DNA of 64,000 bases from Prunus persica (lineage: Eukaryota; Streptophyta; Magnoliopsida; Rosales; Rosaceae). Where the stretch lies: the NCBI RefSeq assembly GCF_000346465.2, contig NC_034012.1, forward strand, positions 5,789,569-5,853,568. Direction: 5' to 3'. The notes under the pieces are model-generated. The model was not told where the DNA came from and did not search any database. It worked only from the letters and a program-made list of their open reading frames with translations. Both the position numbers and the translations under genes were made by a program. Shown one piece after another: positions 1 to 11,432 of the stretch (within the stretch, counting starts at the first letter, position 1; every line of letters starts with the position of its first letter).

Positions 1-683
1 AACAAGATTGATGAGATACTAAACAATTTTTAAGAAGAAACTAAGCATGAAGGTCAGGAGGAGGTTCGTTTGTTTATTTTTTATCGTAGATGAATATTTC
101 TATTTTCTTCATTTCATGAATTAATGAATACGTTTATTTTCATTTTGTGGTTTCCTTTTTTGAGAAATAAAACCGAAAAATGAGGGCAAAAGCCCGAAGA
201 TATACAAAACCACAATGTGGATATCATACATTTCTTGTGTAATTTGACAAATTAATAGCATGTGTGGTGCCTCAGGCAAGCTGAGCCATTTAATTAATTA
301 ACTCACTTCGGTCACCAATGAGTCTTTGTTTTCTGTTTCCTTTATAGTTGGATGTGAAAAATACATTTAGCAAAGAAAGCACAGTGAGTGGATTCTCCCT
401 CCCCTCCATGGCACCCAGGATCAAATTCCAATAGGGTTTCTCTTCTCTAATGTAACCCAAATTTAAAAAAAGAAAAAAAAAAGAAAAAAAAGAGCAACCC
501 TCCTCAAATGCGTGAAGAATTACTCTACCCAAACCAGTAATCATCGAGCTCTAACAACCAAATGAATAACACCCCTTTGATGCCTCACTTCATACTCACT
601 CTTGAAAGTTGGAAAAGAATATTAATTATTGACTCATAAAAAGTAATTAATTAAAGCAATATAAAATAGTTGATTATGAATAA
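1..683. other. Intergenic; 3' flank resembling a CNGC-gene downstream region
   Basis: No gene is supported here. Positions about 80-210 resemble the sequence downstream of the CNGC copy B stop (about 29120-29260): both have a stretch reading tatttctattttcttcattt, then an A-rich block and a 'gggcaaaagccc'-type motif. This suggests the window opens just past the 3' end of another tandem CNGC-like copy. The first 33 bases can be read as ten codons followed by TAA, which might be that gene's tail, but this is too short to claim. Confidence 0.4.
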
Positions 684-1275
684 ATACTGCGACTGTGTCC
701 GATTCTGAGCTTCATGTACAATCGGATTCGCTATGGTCCGCCATCAAGAAATATTATGTCTTATCCAAGGTTGGCTGCCAAGGGATTAGCTTTGAGGATG
801 CCTTGGTTATCTTTTGACTTCATAGTTGAATTTCTCGCTATCCTTCCCGTCCCACAGGTAACAAACACTAAACCTTTTGTCCTATATATGCACACAATTA
901 GATATTTTTTTCTTACCCATATTATCATTTGTGCAGGTGGCAGTTGCAGTTCTCTTTTTCAAAGTGAAAGGTTCTGGATACTTTTACGAAAGATCGATTA
1001 TCAATCTTGTTCTTCTCTTTCAATATTTGCGTAGGATTTTACGAATTTATCTTCACGCATCATCTATTCAGAAAATTTGGATAAAAGATGTTCTCAAATT
1101 TTACCTGTACATCCTTGCTAGTCACGTAAGTCTCATTAAATTGGAAATATGTAGCTGTCTATTTATTTGGTAACAATTATATCTAAACTCATGTTATTTG
1201 AGAGATCAGTTAACTGAAGGCCACTATAAAACACACTTACCCAAAATAAGACATCGATGAAATTATATAAGCATC

Positions 1276-1781
1276 TGTTGTAAATAATATTGGTGAAGCC
1301 CATATAAAGAAAAATGATGGAAGAAAAATGATGGTGTTGAGTATGGTAGTCAAAAGAAGAAATGATGGTGTTAGAAGTGGGATGATTAGTCAAAAGATGA
1401 AATTATAATGTTGGGGAGAAATCATTATGTCTCCATTAGAAGCCTTTTACTTTGCCTATAAATAGGCTTGCTCATTCACTTGTAAGATACACCAAAATGA
1501 AGAGAAGAATGAGTGAGGAAAGAAAGAAAGGAAGAGAAGGAAGAAAGAGGGTGAGTGAGTTGAGAGGAAAGAGAGCAAGAGAGAAATTCTCCAAGAGAGA
1601 AAATTGAGTGAGCCATACTTATTGTAAACACTAAAGTTGTAGCCCTATTATTTTACATAGTGGAAAAGTTACTACTGCTGCTCTCCGGGGACGTAGGCAT
1701 AGCCGAACCTCGTTAAATACTGTGTCTCATCTACTTTACGTGCAGCTCAATATTCGCACATATCCCAATTATTTTACAACA
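1276..1781 (+). repeat. 5' LTR of the copia-like element
   Basis: 506 bp, TG...CA, matching 7160-7665 with about 6 transitions. It contains 'gcctataaatagg' (about 1457-1469), a good TATA-type core promoter, followed by a purine-rich GAGAGA/GGAAGA leader, which fits the U3/R boundary. Confidence 0.95.
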
Positions 1782-2032
1782 CGTTATCAGCACGAGAAGC
1801 TCTCAGGTATAATTTTTGTGCTGCACTATTATTTATACTACTAACCATTGTATATATATGAAAAGTTGATGGTAATATAATATGCTATATCTATTCACTT
1901 TTCTATTACTAACCACTAACAAAAATGGACCCTTGGTAATACTAAACATATTATCAGTGGGAGACCGTTACTAATACTAACATTTTTCTTATTTTATTCG
2001 GTGGTGGTTTTAACCCCATATTTATTTTATTT

Positions 2033-2620
2033 ACTGTATGGTGTAGGTTTATTACCCATACAAGCACGTTTACTTTATCGCAAATTTACTTTTACTTAAA
2101 GTATGATGTGGAATTAACCCTCATACTTTATGAAATTAACTTTACCGCACATTTATTTTATTTACTGTATGATGTAGGTTTATTACCCATACAACAGTAT
2201 TTATTTAAAAGAGTGGTGCGGGTTTATCGTCCACGCCTTTACTTTTATTTAAATGTATGGAGCAGAATTAGTGCCCATACAAACACGTTTACTTTATCGC
2301 AAATTTACTTTTACTTAAAGTATGATAAGGAATTAACCCTCATACTTTATGAATTTACTTTACCGCACATTTAATTTTATTTAAGATATGGTGCGGAATT
2401 AACGTCCATATAGCAAGTAATTTATTTTATCGCACATTTACTTTTACTTAAAGTATGATGAGGAATTAACCCTCATACTTTATGAATTTACTTTACCGCA
2501 CATTTACTTTTACTTAAAGTATGATAAGGAATTAACCCTCATACTTTATGAATTTACTTTACCGCACATTTACTTTTATTTAACGTATGGTGCGGGTTTA
2601 TCGTCCATACAAGCAATTCA
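2033..2620 (+). repeat. Array of about nine ~65-bp hairpin-forming repeats
   Basis: Degenerate tandem units begin near 2033, 2098, 2164, 2250, 2318, 2383, 2451, 2517 and 2583. Each carries an inverted pair such as GTATGATGAGG...CCCTCATAC or GTATGGTGCGG...GTCCATAC around a short AT loop, followed by 'tttactttaccgcacattta'-like spacer. The stem arms vary together between units (GTATGG pairs with CCATAC, GTATGA with TCATAC). This covariation suggests the fold, not the bases, is preserved. Confidence 0.75.
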
Positions 2621-2741
2621 TTTACCAATAATTTAATTTACAAGCAATTTATTTTATGGATTAATTGTGTGGTATGATGAGTTTTTTTACAAGGATATAG
2701 ATTAGAACCAGAAGTTTCTTAATCCTCATCATACAACTACA

Positions 2742-3260
2742 TCAGGACTTGAAGATCCTTGATGATGATATTGATATGAGAGATGGCAGTCTCTCCAGTA
2801 CTATATTTGTAAACATGTGATCGGACTTGAGGGTCCTTGATTCTTGATATATAAATAAGGACCTGGGGTTCCTTAAATGATGTAACAGTATTATATTGGT
2901 TAATAGTGCCGTACACATGAAAATAACTGTATTGGCAAATGTACTGTATACATGAATAGTGCCGTATACATGAATAGTGATGTATGCATAAATATTTACC
3001 ATTTTGGGTAAACTGTCACTATTCAAAAAGGGAACCTGCAGTTCCTTAAACTCATGGATGAGCAATTAAATGAGATGCCAGAAGTTCCTCAAGATATGGA
3101 CAATTATGTAAGGGCTTGAAGTCTAGAAATATGTGCAAAAAATTGTAAAAATGTCCATACCATGAGAATATGTGATTTTGGCTTGAGGTTCAAAATCTAA
3201 TAGTGTTGAGAACCTGAAGTTCCAACAATTAAATGGACAACCCTTGAGGTATTATTGCAA
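2742..3260 (+). repeat. Short imperfect palindromes (GGAACCTGAAGTTCC type)
   Basis: Repeated 15-20 bp quasi-palindromes such as 'ggacttgaagatcc' (2744), 'ggacttgagggtcc' (2823), 'ggacctggggttcc' (2860), 'ggaacctgcagttcc' (3030) and 'gaacctgaagttcc' (3210). They are spaced 30-180 bp apart within the LTR element. A related mini-repeat 'gccgtatacatgaatagtg' occurs at about 2910-2980. Function is not known. Confidence 0.55.
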
Positions 3261-3846
3261 ATTGTGGTACGCCACATATTTCTTTGGCATAAGAGAATGA
3301 TGAATTTAATAAAGTTCGATTCTGTTATAATCGACACCTCAAGGAAGAAATATATTTTGTGAATTCCGGTTGTTAAGAATACATCGTGAAATGGATAATA
3401 TCAGTATAAACCTCAAATGATGAATTGAGGCTTCCCACATATTTTGTTATATCTGGGCCGGAAGCACATGGATTCAAATATATGAGAAATCCCGAACTTG
3501 AGGTTGTGGGTATATAGTAGTTAATGCTCTTCACTACTATATTGTGATATTATCATGGCTTTTACTCAATTCATATTTCATGTCCATTTGAAAAGGGCAA
3601 ATAAATTCTGAGTTTGTGTTTAGCCCAGGCCAAAAGTTCCATACGTTGAAATATGAAATTTAGGAGAGTCGATGTGGTTATTTGAACCTATAAGGCACAA
3701 GGTTCCAAACCGTCGTTTTGAAAAGACGTAAAAACCACAGGTGCAAGTTTAAGAATGTGCACAATTATTATAACAGGAACATACAACAGATAGATTTTTT
3801 CCACCTGCAATGAAGGTGCAGGCCCTATAAAATCTATAAAAATACA

Positions 3847-4395
3847 TCATGTTCTGGAAGCCTCTGAAGGAAGAGGACGGCGCCTCTTAAGCTTAGCCAT
3901 GAGCCTCTCGTGGTCTCCCAAAATTCTTTCATTGGAGACCTGCAGCATGTCTAGCCTTCTCAGTGTATCAACGGAGTACGAACTCACCAGTTTCAACAAG
4001 GAATTATTCTCTCCTTTAAGTTTCTCAACCTCCTGTTGAGACTCATGAAGCATTCTTTGAAGAGAAGAATTTTCAGTTGTTAGCCTCTCAACCTCGTTTG
4101 CTCTGGCACGCAAACGATCAGCCATGTTAGAAACAGAAGCAGCACTCTGAATGCTAAAAGCCATTGAGTCATCAATAGCCTCTTCCTCAGACCTCCCTGT
4201 TAACAGCATTTCATCCATTGGAGTAATGAAACTCCTAGCTACTATGACAGCAGTAGCATCATTCATCATCACAGAATCATTAACTGTGAGATGATTTTGG
4301 GATACAAAGGATGGACGCCAAACTTTGGCGTCACTGGTTGTTGTGGGAGTATCATTTAAATTGAAATAATTTGGGCAGGAAGAAGAGGAAGCCAT
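3847..4395 (-). CDS. Antisense coiled-coil protein inside the LTR element (182 aa)
   Basis: Complete, uninterrupted 182-codon ORF on the strand opposite to the LTRs. The start sits in a good context (aaaATGGCT) after an A/T-rich leader. The N-terminal ~90 residues are Ser/Thr/Asp-rich and probably disordered. Residues about 90-155 form a heptad-type coiled coil (LRARANEVERLTTENSSL...QQEVEKLKGENNSL). The tail is basic (KLKRRR). No enzymatic motif, membrane segment or signal peptide is visible. Survival of an open frame in an element that has lost all gag-pol suggests recent capture or selection, but chance in a young copy is possible. I do not recognise the family. It could be a captured host gene or an element-specific accessory protein. 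Confidence 0.6.
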   Translation of the reverse strand: MASSSSCPNYFNLNDTPTTTSDAKVWRPSFVSQNHLTVNDSVMMNDATAVIVARSFITPMDEMLLTGRSEEEAIDDSMAFSIQSAASVSNMADRLRARANEVERLTTENSSLQRMLHESQQEVEKLKGENNSLLKLVSSYSVDTLRRLDMLQVSNERILGDHERLMAKLKRRRPLPSEASRT

Positions 4396-5018
4396 TTTTA
4401 AGAAGGTTTTGAAGAAAGTCTTAAGAAAACTAAAGTTTTAGAAAATGAAGGAAGTTAAGTTGAAACGCAGTTGCTCCAATCAAGTTTTGCAAATGCAATA
4501 TCTATAGGAGGAAATATGGCTACAGTTTTTCAGGATCCCAATATCTTTTCGGATCCCCATATTCTCTTTTTCTTTCCCAGATTCCAAAACTTCACGTGGC
4601 CTCCATTAATGTTTGTCGGCACTTTCGGCGTTTTCAAAGTATTATTTTCGTCAAAAGCCGATCTTGCTTTGCGGATTTCACGGAGCCATTTTTTTCAAAA
4701 GCACCCCGAGAATCTCGCAATTTTCTTATGGTTAATTTGAAATTCACCGGTTCTACCTATTCCTCTTATTTGTGTATAAATGTGTTACTAACGAAATTTT
4801 CTTTGCAGAAGACATCCAGTTTTCTCCATACCTAGTGATGCGATATCTACTTGTTTTTCTTATCAGTGAGCACTTAATATGCCCGAGAAGCAAGACTATC
4901 TCTGATCATCCATTCAGGAAGCGAGACTATCCCTGATCACGTTTTCGCCACATCAGGGAACTGTGAAGGCAACCTTATGCTCTAATCTCCGGAAGTTCTT
5001 CTAGACTAGAAGAAATGA

Positions 5019-5102
5019 GAGCTTGTTGTTTGCTCCCACCAGCTTCCTTCCTTGATTGCTGAGCTTGTTGTCTGCTCCCACCAGCTTCCTTCCCTGATTG
5101 CT
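5019..5102. repeat. 42-bp tandem duplication in the LTR element
   Basis: Units 5019-5060 and 5061-5102, each reading gagcttgttgt.tgctccca then ccagcttccttcc.tgattgct, differ at two positions. It lies just upstream of a T-rich stretch in the element's interior; no coding role is seen. Confidence 0.85.
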
Positions 5103-7159
5103 TACCTTCTCTTGCAATCAATATCACAATTTTTTTTTTGTGCATTTTTTCTCTTTTTGTAACTCTCTGTTCATAAGAGATTTTATTTCTTTAGAATGAA
5201 CATCTGAAGAAAGAATCCATGGAGTGATCCTAACTCTGAGGGTTATTTGTTTTTGACAGAGAAAAGAGTTGTGATTTTGCTCTTGCAGGATATAACTAGA
5301 TCATCAAGCGCTACATTATATTTACTGGGCCGATACGAGCTTGAATGATACTTGAGAAAAGTTTCTCCCACCTAAGGATGTAAGCAATATTTGTGTTATT
5401 ATATGCTTATATACTTATTTGATATTTTATCTTGAAAGGTAACCAAATGGGGAGATAAGTCTGTTCCAAAAGAATGGTTTGTATGTATCCATGAATTATT
5501 AATGCAAATTTTACAGATTGCAAGTTGGATACATTGATAATACACTGCACAGATTAAAGTCCCATAAGAACAGAATATGGGTATAGCAGTGATCAATATG
5601 ATGCACGCCTGTTGCGTAGCAAATGATGTGGATTGTAGTCCCGAAAGGACAATCCTTTGACATGTCAATATTGATATTGTGCACGCCTAATGCGTAGCAA
5701 ATTGTATGGGTGAAAGTCCCAGAAATTAATTGACATGTATCTATTAATCTGTGGCATGCCTGCAGCATGACAGATATATGGGTTCTAAATGTTTCAACTC
5801 CCTAAAATAGAGATTATCCACGCCCTACTGTAAAATAACGCTCCATTGGAGGTTATAATCCACATTCTCACATAATAAAAGCCCCATGAAGTGGCTTGGG
5901 TACCCAAATGCAAAGAAATGCTTATAATTGATGTATGCACGTGCAAATGAGAATGATGGGATCATAAATTGATGAATGACAATTTTTGGTTTTAGAGTAG
6001 CTACTCAAATCATCAATGTGCTGTGTTAATTGGAACCACGTTCAATTATTAAATGTCGACAATATCATTGGCCAAAATGGAATGAGGTAATTCCATTATA
6101 GATGAGAATGAACGTGAAAGAACAAACCCACAGTACGAACCCCAAAAGATGTTAATATTGAAAGTTATACTTGGGTGTTCGGAATAGAAGGGAATATACC
6201 TACTTTGTATGACACAATATTTTTGGCATAAATAAGGAACGTTGGATTTTCTCCATATTTATAGATTCAATTGTGCCCTTTTATTGCACATTTACGGAGA
6301 CCAACATATTATCTTTAAGGGGTATTAAATGCACAGAGCATATTGCCAGAAGCGATTCCCTAAAGATGTATAAATAGCTGGATTAAAGCTATATAATGTG
6401 TCATAAAGTTTAATCCCTTTAAACAAAATCCTTGAAAGGATTAAAATTGCATGAAGCAAGTCCCTGAAGGACATGTGCCTGAAGCACAAAATCTATATTC
6501 AATACTAATGTGCATAAATTGTCTCAGTGAGTACATGGATTATAATGTGTTTGCAACACATTAAAGCTTCTGAAGAGTTCAAGAAATATTTGTCTCGACT
6601 TAAGGATAGAGCATTATGCCAACGAGATTCTTGCTTATACTAAGAAAGTATTGAAGCATTTTTATGAGGATTATCCGTTGAACACTTTAATGATTTTCCG
6701 GAAGTATATTGGACCGGACATCATATTTTCCAGATAGGGCTCAACTCCATCACCATCATTTTGGGATGATGTGAGGTATATTTGATGCTATCTCCGCATA
6801 ACACCATGTACGGGCATATTCTTTCAAGTGAACTTACAAATAGCCCAAGTTTTGTTAGAAACGCGGACTCTGAAAATTTCTATGATTTACATAGAGATAG
6901 CTCACTGGAAATATATTTACTTACTCAACTACGAGAATTATTAATGGCTATATCCTCCACTCACTCCGAAAGATTCTCACTCCAAAGGATAGTCATCAAG
7001 ACATCAGGGGGAGATATTCATCAGGGGGAGCATCCAGAACTATGCTGCACTGATTACTGTAATCTTCTTCATTCCATCAGTTTTCTACCTCATTGGGTTT
7101 TCTTCAAGCAAATCTTTAATGATGCAACCGACATGTCATTTGTGGTCTCCAAGGGGGAG

Positions 7160-7665
7160 TGTTGTAAATAATATTGGTGAAGCCCACATAAAGAGAAATG
7201 ATGGAAGAAAAATGATGGTGTTGAGTATGGTAGTCAAAAGAAGAAATGATGGTGTTAGAAGTGGGATGATTAGTCAAAAGATGAAATTATAATGTTGGGG
7301 AGAAATCATTATGTCTCCATTAGAAGCCTTTTACTTTGCCTATAAATAGGCTTGCTCATTCACTTGTAAGATACACCAAAATGAAGAGAAGAATGAGTGA
7401 GGAAAGAAAGAAAGGAAGAGAAGGAAGAAAGAGGATGAGTGAGTTGAGAGGAAAGAGAGCAAGAGAGAAATTCTCCAAGAGAGAAAATTGAGTGAGCCAT
7501 ACTTATTGTAAACACTAAAGTTGTAGCCCTATTATTTTACATAGTGAAAAAGTTACTACTGCTGCTCTCCGGGGACGTAGGCATAGCCGAACCTCGTTAA
7601 ATACTGTGTCTCATCTACTTTACGTGTAGCTCAATATTCGCACATATCCCAGTTATTTTACAACA
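7160..7665 (+). repeat. 3' LTR of the copia-like element
   Basis: 506 bp, same ends and same TATA-type core as the 5' LTR. It is followed directly by the target duplication GCATC at 7666-7670. Confidence 0.95.
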
Positions 7666-8736
7666 GCATCACATAAGCTTTATTTTTCACATTTTCATGA
7701 TAATTTACTTTTGTTACTTGATTTCTTCTTACAATGATGTATCTTTATGGAATTTTCTTGAATAATTAGTTAATTTTTTTTTTGGTGTTTTCAGATGCTT
7801 GGAGCTATTTGGTACTTTCTTTCTATTCAACGAGAGACGATATGTTGGCACCAATTTTGCAAAAATACTGAAGGATGCAAAGCTATTCATTATTGCAATG
7901 AGGTTGACACTAGTCATTCAACAAAGAATTTCACATTCCTAAATGACAAATGTCCTATAAATCCCGCAAATGCAAAGCAGTTTGACTTTGGAATATTTCT
8001 TGAAGCTCTTAAATCTGGTAACACGGGCCAAATAAATTTCTCAACAAAGTTCTTTTACACACTGTGGTGGGGCTTCAGAAATATGAGGTTTGCATACATA
8101 TTTTGAACAAAAAGTTAAGATTGTCTTCCTTCGATTTTCTTACTGTAACTAAGCATTACATTAACTTCTACCCTTCTTATTTGAATCTCATATATTAATT
8201 ACTTGATCATCAATTGATTTGTAGTAATTATGGCACGGATCTTAAAACGAGCAATTACTTGTGGGAAAATTGCTTTGCAATTCTTTTTTCTGCTATTGGC
8301 TTACTACTATTTTCATATCTCATTGGAAACGTAAAGGTACGTTGGCGATGTTATATCTCTACATTATAACTTGTTAATCATAAACTGAAATTTTTTTCTT
8401 TTTTCATTGGGATCGAAACAGACATGTATGCAGCAGTTGACAAGTACAAATCCTTTGGAGGTTGAGAAGGGGAAAGAGGGCGACATACGGTGCTGGATGT
8501 CCAGAAATTGTCTGCTTGAGTATATGAAGATAAAAATGATGCCAAACATAAATCAAAACTCGCGAGACAACATGGCCGCCGATGCAAAACTTGCGAGTCA
8601 ACATGTCAGTATGAGTACGCTAAAGAAAGTATGCTCCTCAAACCTCTCAATATATAGAGATTTCTGGGCGTTACTATTAAAATTTCAGAGAGACGGATCA
8701 CCAACACCAATACATGTATATGATGAATCTTGTTGT

Positions 8737-9032
8737 TGTGAGAATGTGAAGGTAAAGAGTCCCACATTGGAAAGTTGAGAAACCTAGCAAGGGCTTATAA
8801 GGAGTTGGGTTACTCCCCCCATAGCCAATTGGTTTTGGAGTGGAACCTCAACTTCCTTCATGGTATCAGAGCGGGTTGCCCACGTGTGAAAGCCCAACGG
8901 CCACACGTGCTCCACGTCACCCAAAATGTGTTGTCCACGTGTTAGGCTTGAAAATTCGCCACACGTGCGGGGGCGTGTGAGAATGTGAAGGTAAAGAGTC
9001 CCACATTGGAAAGTTGAGAAACCTAGCAAGGG
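8737..9032 (+). mobile_element. TRIM-type miniature LTR element, 3' LTR truncated
   Basis: A 124-bp terminal repeat (8737-8860, starting TGTGAGAATGTGAAGG and ending CTTCCTTCA) is followed with no spacer by a primer site TGGTATCAGAGCG (8861-8873) matching plant initiator-Met tRNA. After about 100 bp of non-coding interior the repeat starts again at 8976 but stops matching at about 9032, so only about 57 bp of the second LTR remain. There is no coding capacity. It lies in the intron of CNGC copy A just before the binding-domain exon (acceptor AG at 9039-9040). Confidence 0.85.
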
Positions 9033-9804
9033 ATGTGTAGGTACCCATGCTTCAATATATGGATCCTAAAGTGCTGGAAATGGTGTGCGGGTATCTCAGG
9101 CCAGTGACTTATCATCAGAATAGCTACATTGTTCAAGAGGGGGAGCAACTTCATTTTATGCTCATCATCACAGAAGGCATTATATGGACGTGCGCCTAAG
9201 TAAAACAAATGCGGATCCCGATGGAATTTCAAAAATTCTAACATTAATTCTCGTCATGATCGGTGGAGGAGACAAGTCCATCATGCGAGCTTACATAGAA
9301 GAAATTCTAGGCTGTTTTCACGTAGTCTTACTAATTCATCTATGTTATATTTATTAATACTACTCTAGATCCATGACATATTAACCATGTCGTCAATCTA
9401 TATTAGTGAACCTAAATTAATAATCTCAAGAGGACTGTGAAGGTTATATAAATTTTCTTAGAATATAATATTTAAAGCCAACGGAGCAAATTAAAATGAA
9501 GAGGATTGGTTTCATAAAGGACTGTTTAACTAAATTAATAACCCCTGGAGATATATATATATATATTTTTTTTTCTTTACACTTAACTTTTTGTTTCCCA
9601 AAAGTTTCTTTGGGCCAGAATTTACATGGGCTCACTAAATTCCCCTATTCACCATTCCTACGGCATGGAAAATGAAAAGCTTCCATTCAAATACTAATGT
9701 TATCATCTACAATAAAATGTGATTTAATCCTAGTCACTAAACATGACCCTATTATTTTTGTTATTTTCTATTTGAATACAAAAGACGGAGGGAAGGAAGA
9801 AGCC

Positions 9805-10536
9805 CAAAGCCAGCCCTGGCCCAGGGCAACCAGGGGCACAGCCCAGGATCCGAACTATGGGGGCGCAAAAATTTGGTTTTTTAGCCTATATATTTACGTT
9901 AACCAAAAATAAATAAAAAAAATCCCCAAACTGTCAATGTCCTATAAGAAGTAGCCATAATCATTAATCATGGCAGCACAAACCTCTTTGAGATTCTCTA
10001 GGAAATTAAATATAAATTATATAATATAATATTTCCAAAAACAAAAATTAATGAAACTAAACATATGCAAACAGAGAGTTCTTAACACAAACAAACCAAA
10101 CAAACGTTCTTATCTTAGCCACCAAAAAAAAAAAAAATCAGGTAGTGGTAGAAACACACATCGGAAGCTTTAGCAATATGAAGGTCTTTTTTTTGTGTCG
10201 TTATTTTTTATAAATAGATGTATAATAGGATTTTTGTAAGAGACATCTTTATTAACTTATTTTTCTTTTTATTTGATTTTGCAAAAAAAACTCAATAGAG
10301 ATTCTTGTTATTTACAACTGAAAATTTGAAGTTTCGAGTTAAACAAAAAAAAATGCTCAAAATCCAAATTTTACTACTCTTTGTTCATTAGTTATATTGT
10401 TATTGGTCGTGTTTTTATAAAAATTAAAAAAAATGTTACATAATAAAATTAATTTGTTGATAAAAAAAAAATTTAATCTAAAAGGCCACACTCTGGAAAT
10501 TTGCAATGTGTCTTAGAAAATTCAGGACCGGCTTTG
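9805..10536. mobile_element. Possible degenerate TIR element
   Basis: The left end CAAAGCCAGCCCTGG (9805) is an inverted match to the right end TCAGGACCGGCTTTG (ending 10536), with two or three mismatches. No target duplication was found and the interior is AT-rich without coding capacity, so this is tentative. Confidence 0.3.
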
Positions 10537-11245
10537 AGTAGAACATCAGATCAAACTGAGAGCAATAAGGATTCCCTTCATTATTGAGGGATCATCAAGA
10601 ACAGGATGGGATATTTATATTTCTTTTTGGGGTAAATATGACGAGGAGTCCCCAATCCTAAGTTTGGGATAATTGTCACTAGGGGTTCGGCTTGTCTCTG
10701 GCCACAAAGTGTTCCCAACTAGATTCGAATTTGGCTATTGAAGCACCAGGCAGTCCGCCAACTGAAGGAGGCAGTTTGTCAACCACACCATACTTTGTGG
10801 TTATAGGATGGGAATATTTGTACCCTAAAGCTCCTTATTTCTTTTAAAATTTATAACTTTCTCTGAGAACAAATAAAGGATAAAATAATAGAAATGCAAA
10901 CTGTTTCCTTTTTTAGTTTCTTGAGTATTCCAAAGATAAAATAAGATGGAGAGTAAAAGATCATTCCATTCCAAAATAAAAAGGAATACAATTCCTATTC
11001 CCCTTTTAACATTCCTGTCAAACAAATAGACTGCTAGTTCACTCATTTGTCAAACAAGGAATTATTATTATTGTTCGACACCATTTTCTTGGTGTGCTAG
11101 CTGCACTCCAGTTGATTAGTTTGAGTTTGTATAAATCTTTAGTGGTTTAATTATTGTATTTGTTTCAGGTCAAGCTGCCTGGCTAATATCTACATATATT
11201 TACGTTACGCCAGAAGTGGAATGATTGAGAAGCAACGAATATGTC

Positions 11246-11342
11246 TATGATATGCTACTTTCGTGTAACATGTTTCCTACCCTTGTATTCTATCTCTCAT
11301 CACAAGAGTATATGATATGCTACTTTCGTGTAACATGTTTCC
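11246..11342. repeat. 32-bp direct repeat pair
   Basis: 'tatgatatgctactttcgtg' plus 'taacatgtttcc' occurs at 11246-11277 and again at 11311-11342 with no differences. Confidence 0.9.
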
Positions 11343-11432
11343 CCAAAGTTCACAGTGATTAGTCTTAAACTAAAAGCCTTGTAGGGGCAACTCTTGCAAC
11401 CTCAAGGCTCAAGCTTTATTCGTGTAACATCA

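Larger units (their letters stand above)
1276..7665 (+). mobile_element. Non-autonomous copia-like LTR retrotransposon, 6,390 bp
   Basis: Two 506-bp LTRs (1276-1781, 7160-7665) start TGTTGTAAATAAT, end TTTTACAACA, and are flanked by identical 5-bp duplications GCATC (1271-1275, 7666-7670). A polypurine tract AAGGGGGAG (7151-7159) abuts the 3' LTR. Upstream of it are copia-style 3' leader motifs: 'catcagggggag' twice near 7005-7030 and 'cattgggttttcttcaagcaa'-like sequence near 7092. Sequence after the 5' LTR (cgttatcagcacgag, 1782-1796) is a weak match to an initiator-Met primer site. By eye the LTRs differ at about 6 positions, all transitions (about 1.2%), so insertion is recent. No reverse transcriptase, integrase or intact gag is present, so mobility would need proteins from elsewhere. 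The internal part holds repeat arrays and one antisense ORF. It sits in an intron of CNGC copy A. Confidence 0.93.
684..9199 (+). pseudogene. CNGC-like channel, copy A (decayed, interrupted by LTR element)
   Basis: Remnant of a plant cyclic-nucleotide-gated cation channel. Exon-like blocks with GT/AG borders: about 684-857 (S3/S4 region, ending LPVPQ), 937-1125 (S4-S5), 7795-8087 (S5 and pore, starting LGAIWYFLSIQRET), 8225-8336 (pore exit and S6, LLLFSYLIGN), 8422-8628 (C-linker) and 9041-9199 (start of the cyclic-nucleotide-binding domain, with NSYIVQEGE). Junction phases agree with copy B. Damage: no N-terminal exons are visible upstream. The intron 1126-7794 holds a 6.4-kb LTR element and the last intron holds a TRIM. 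The C-linker exon is 69 codons against 95 in copy B, and the binding domain ends at TAA 9197-9199 after about 52 codons. The triplet aligned with the usual GQN filter is GTD. Family membership is confident; non-function is inferred. Confidence 0.8.

Noticed and set aside
2033..2620. Regularly spaced repeats resembling a CRISPR array
   Set aside because: Units are contiguous, diverged and inside a plant LTR element; there are no unique spacers and no cas genes.
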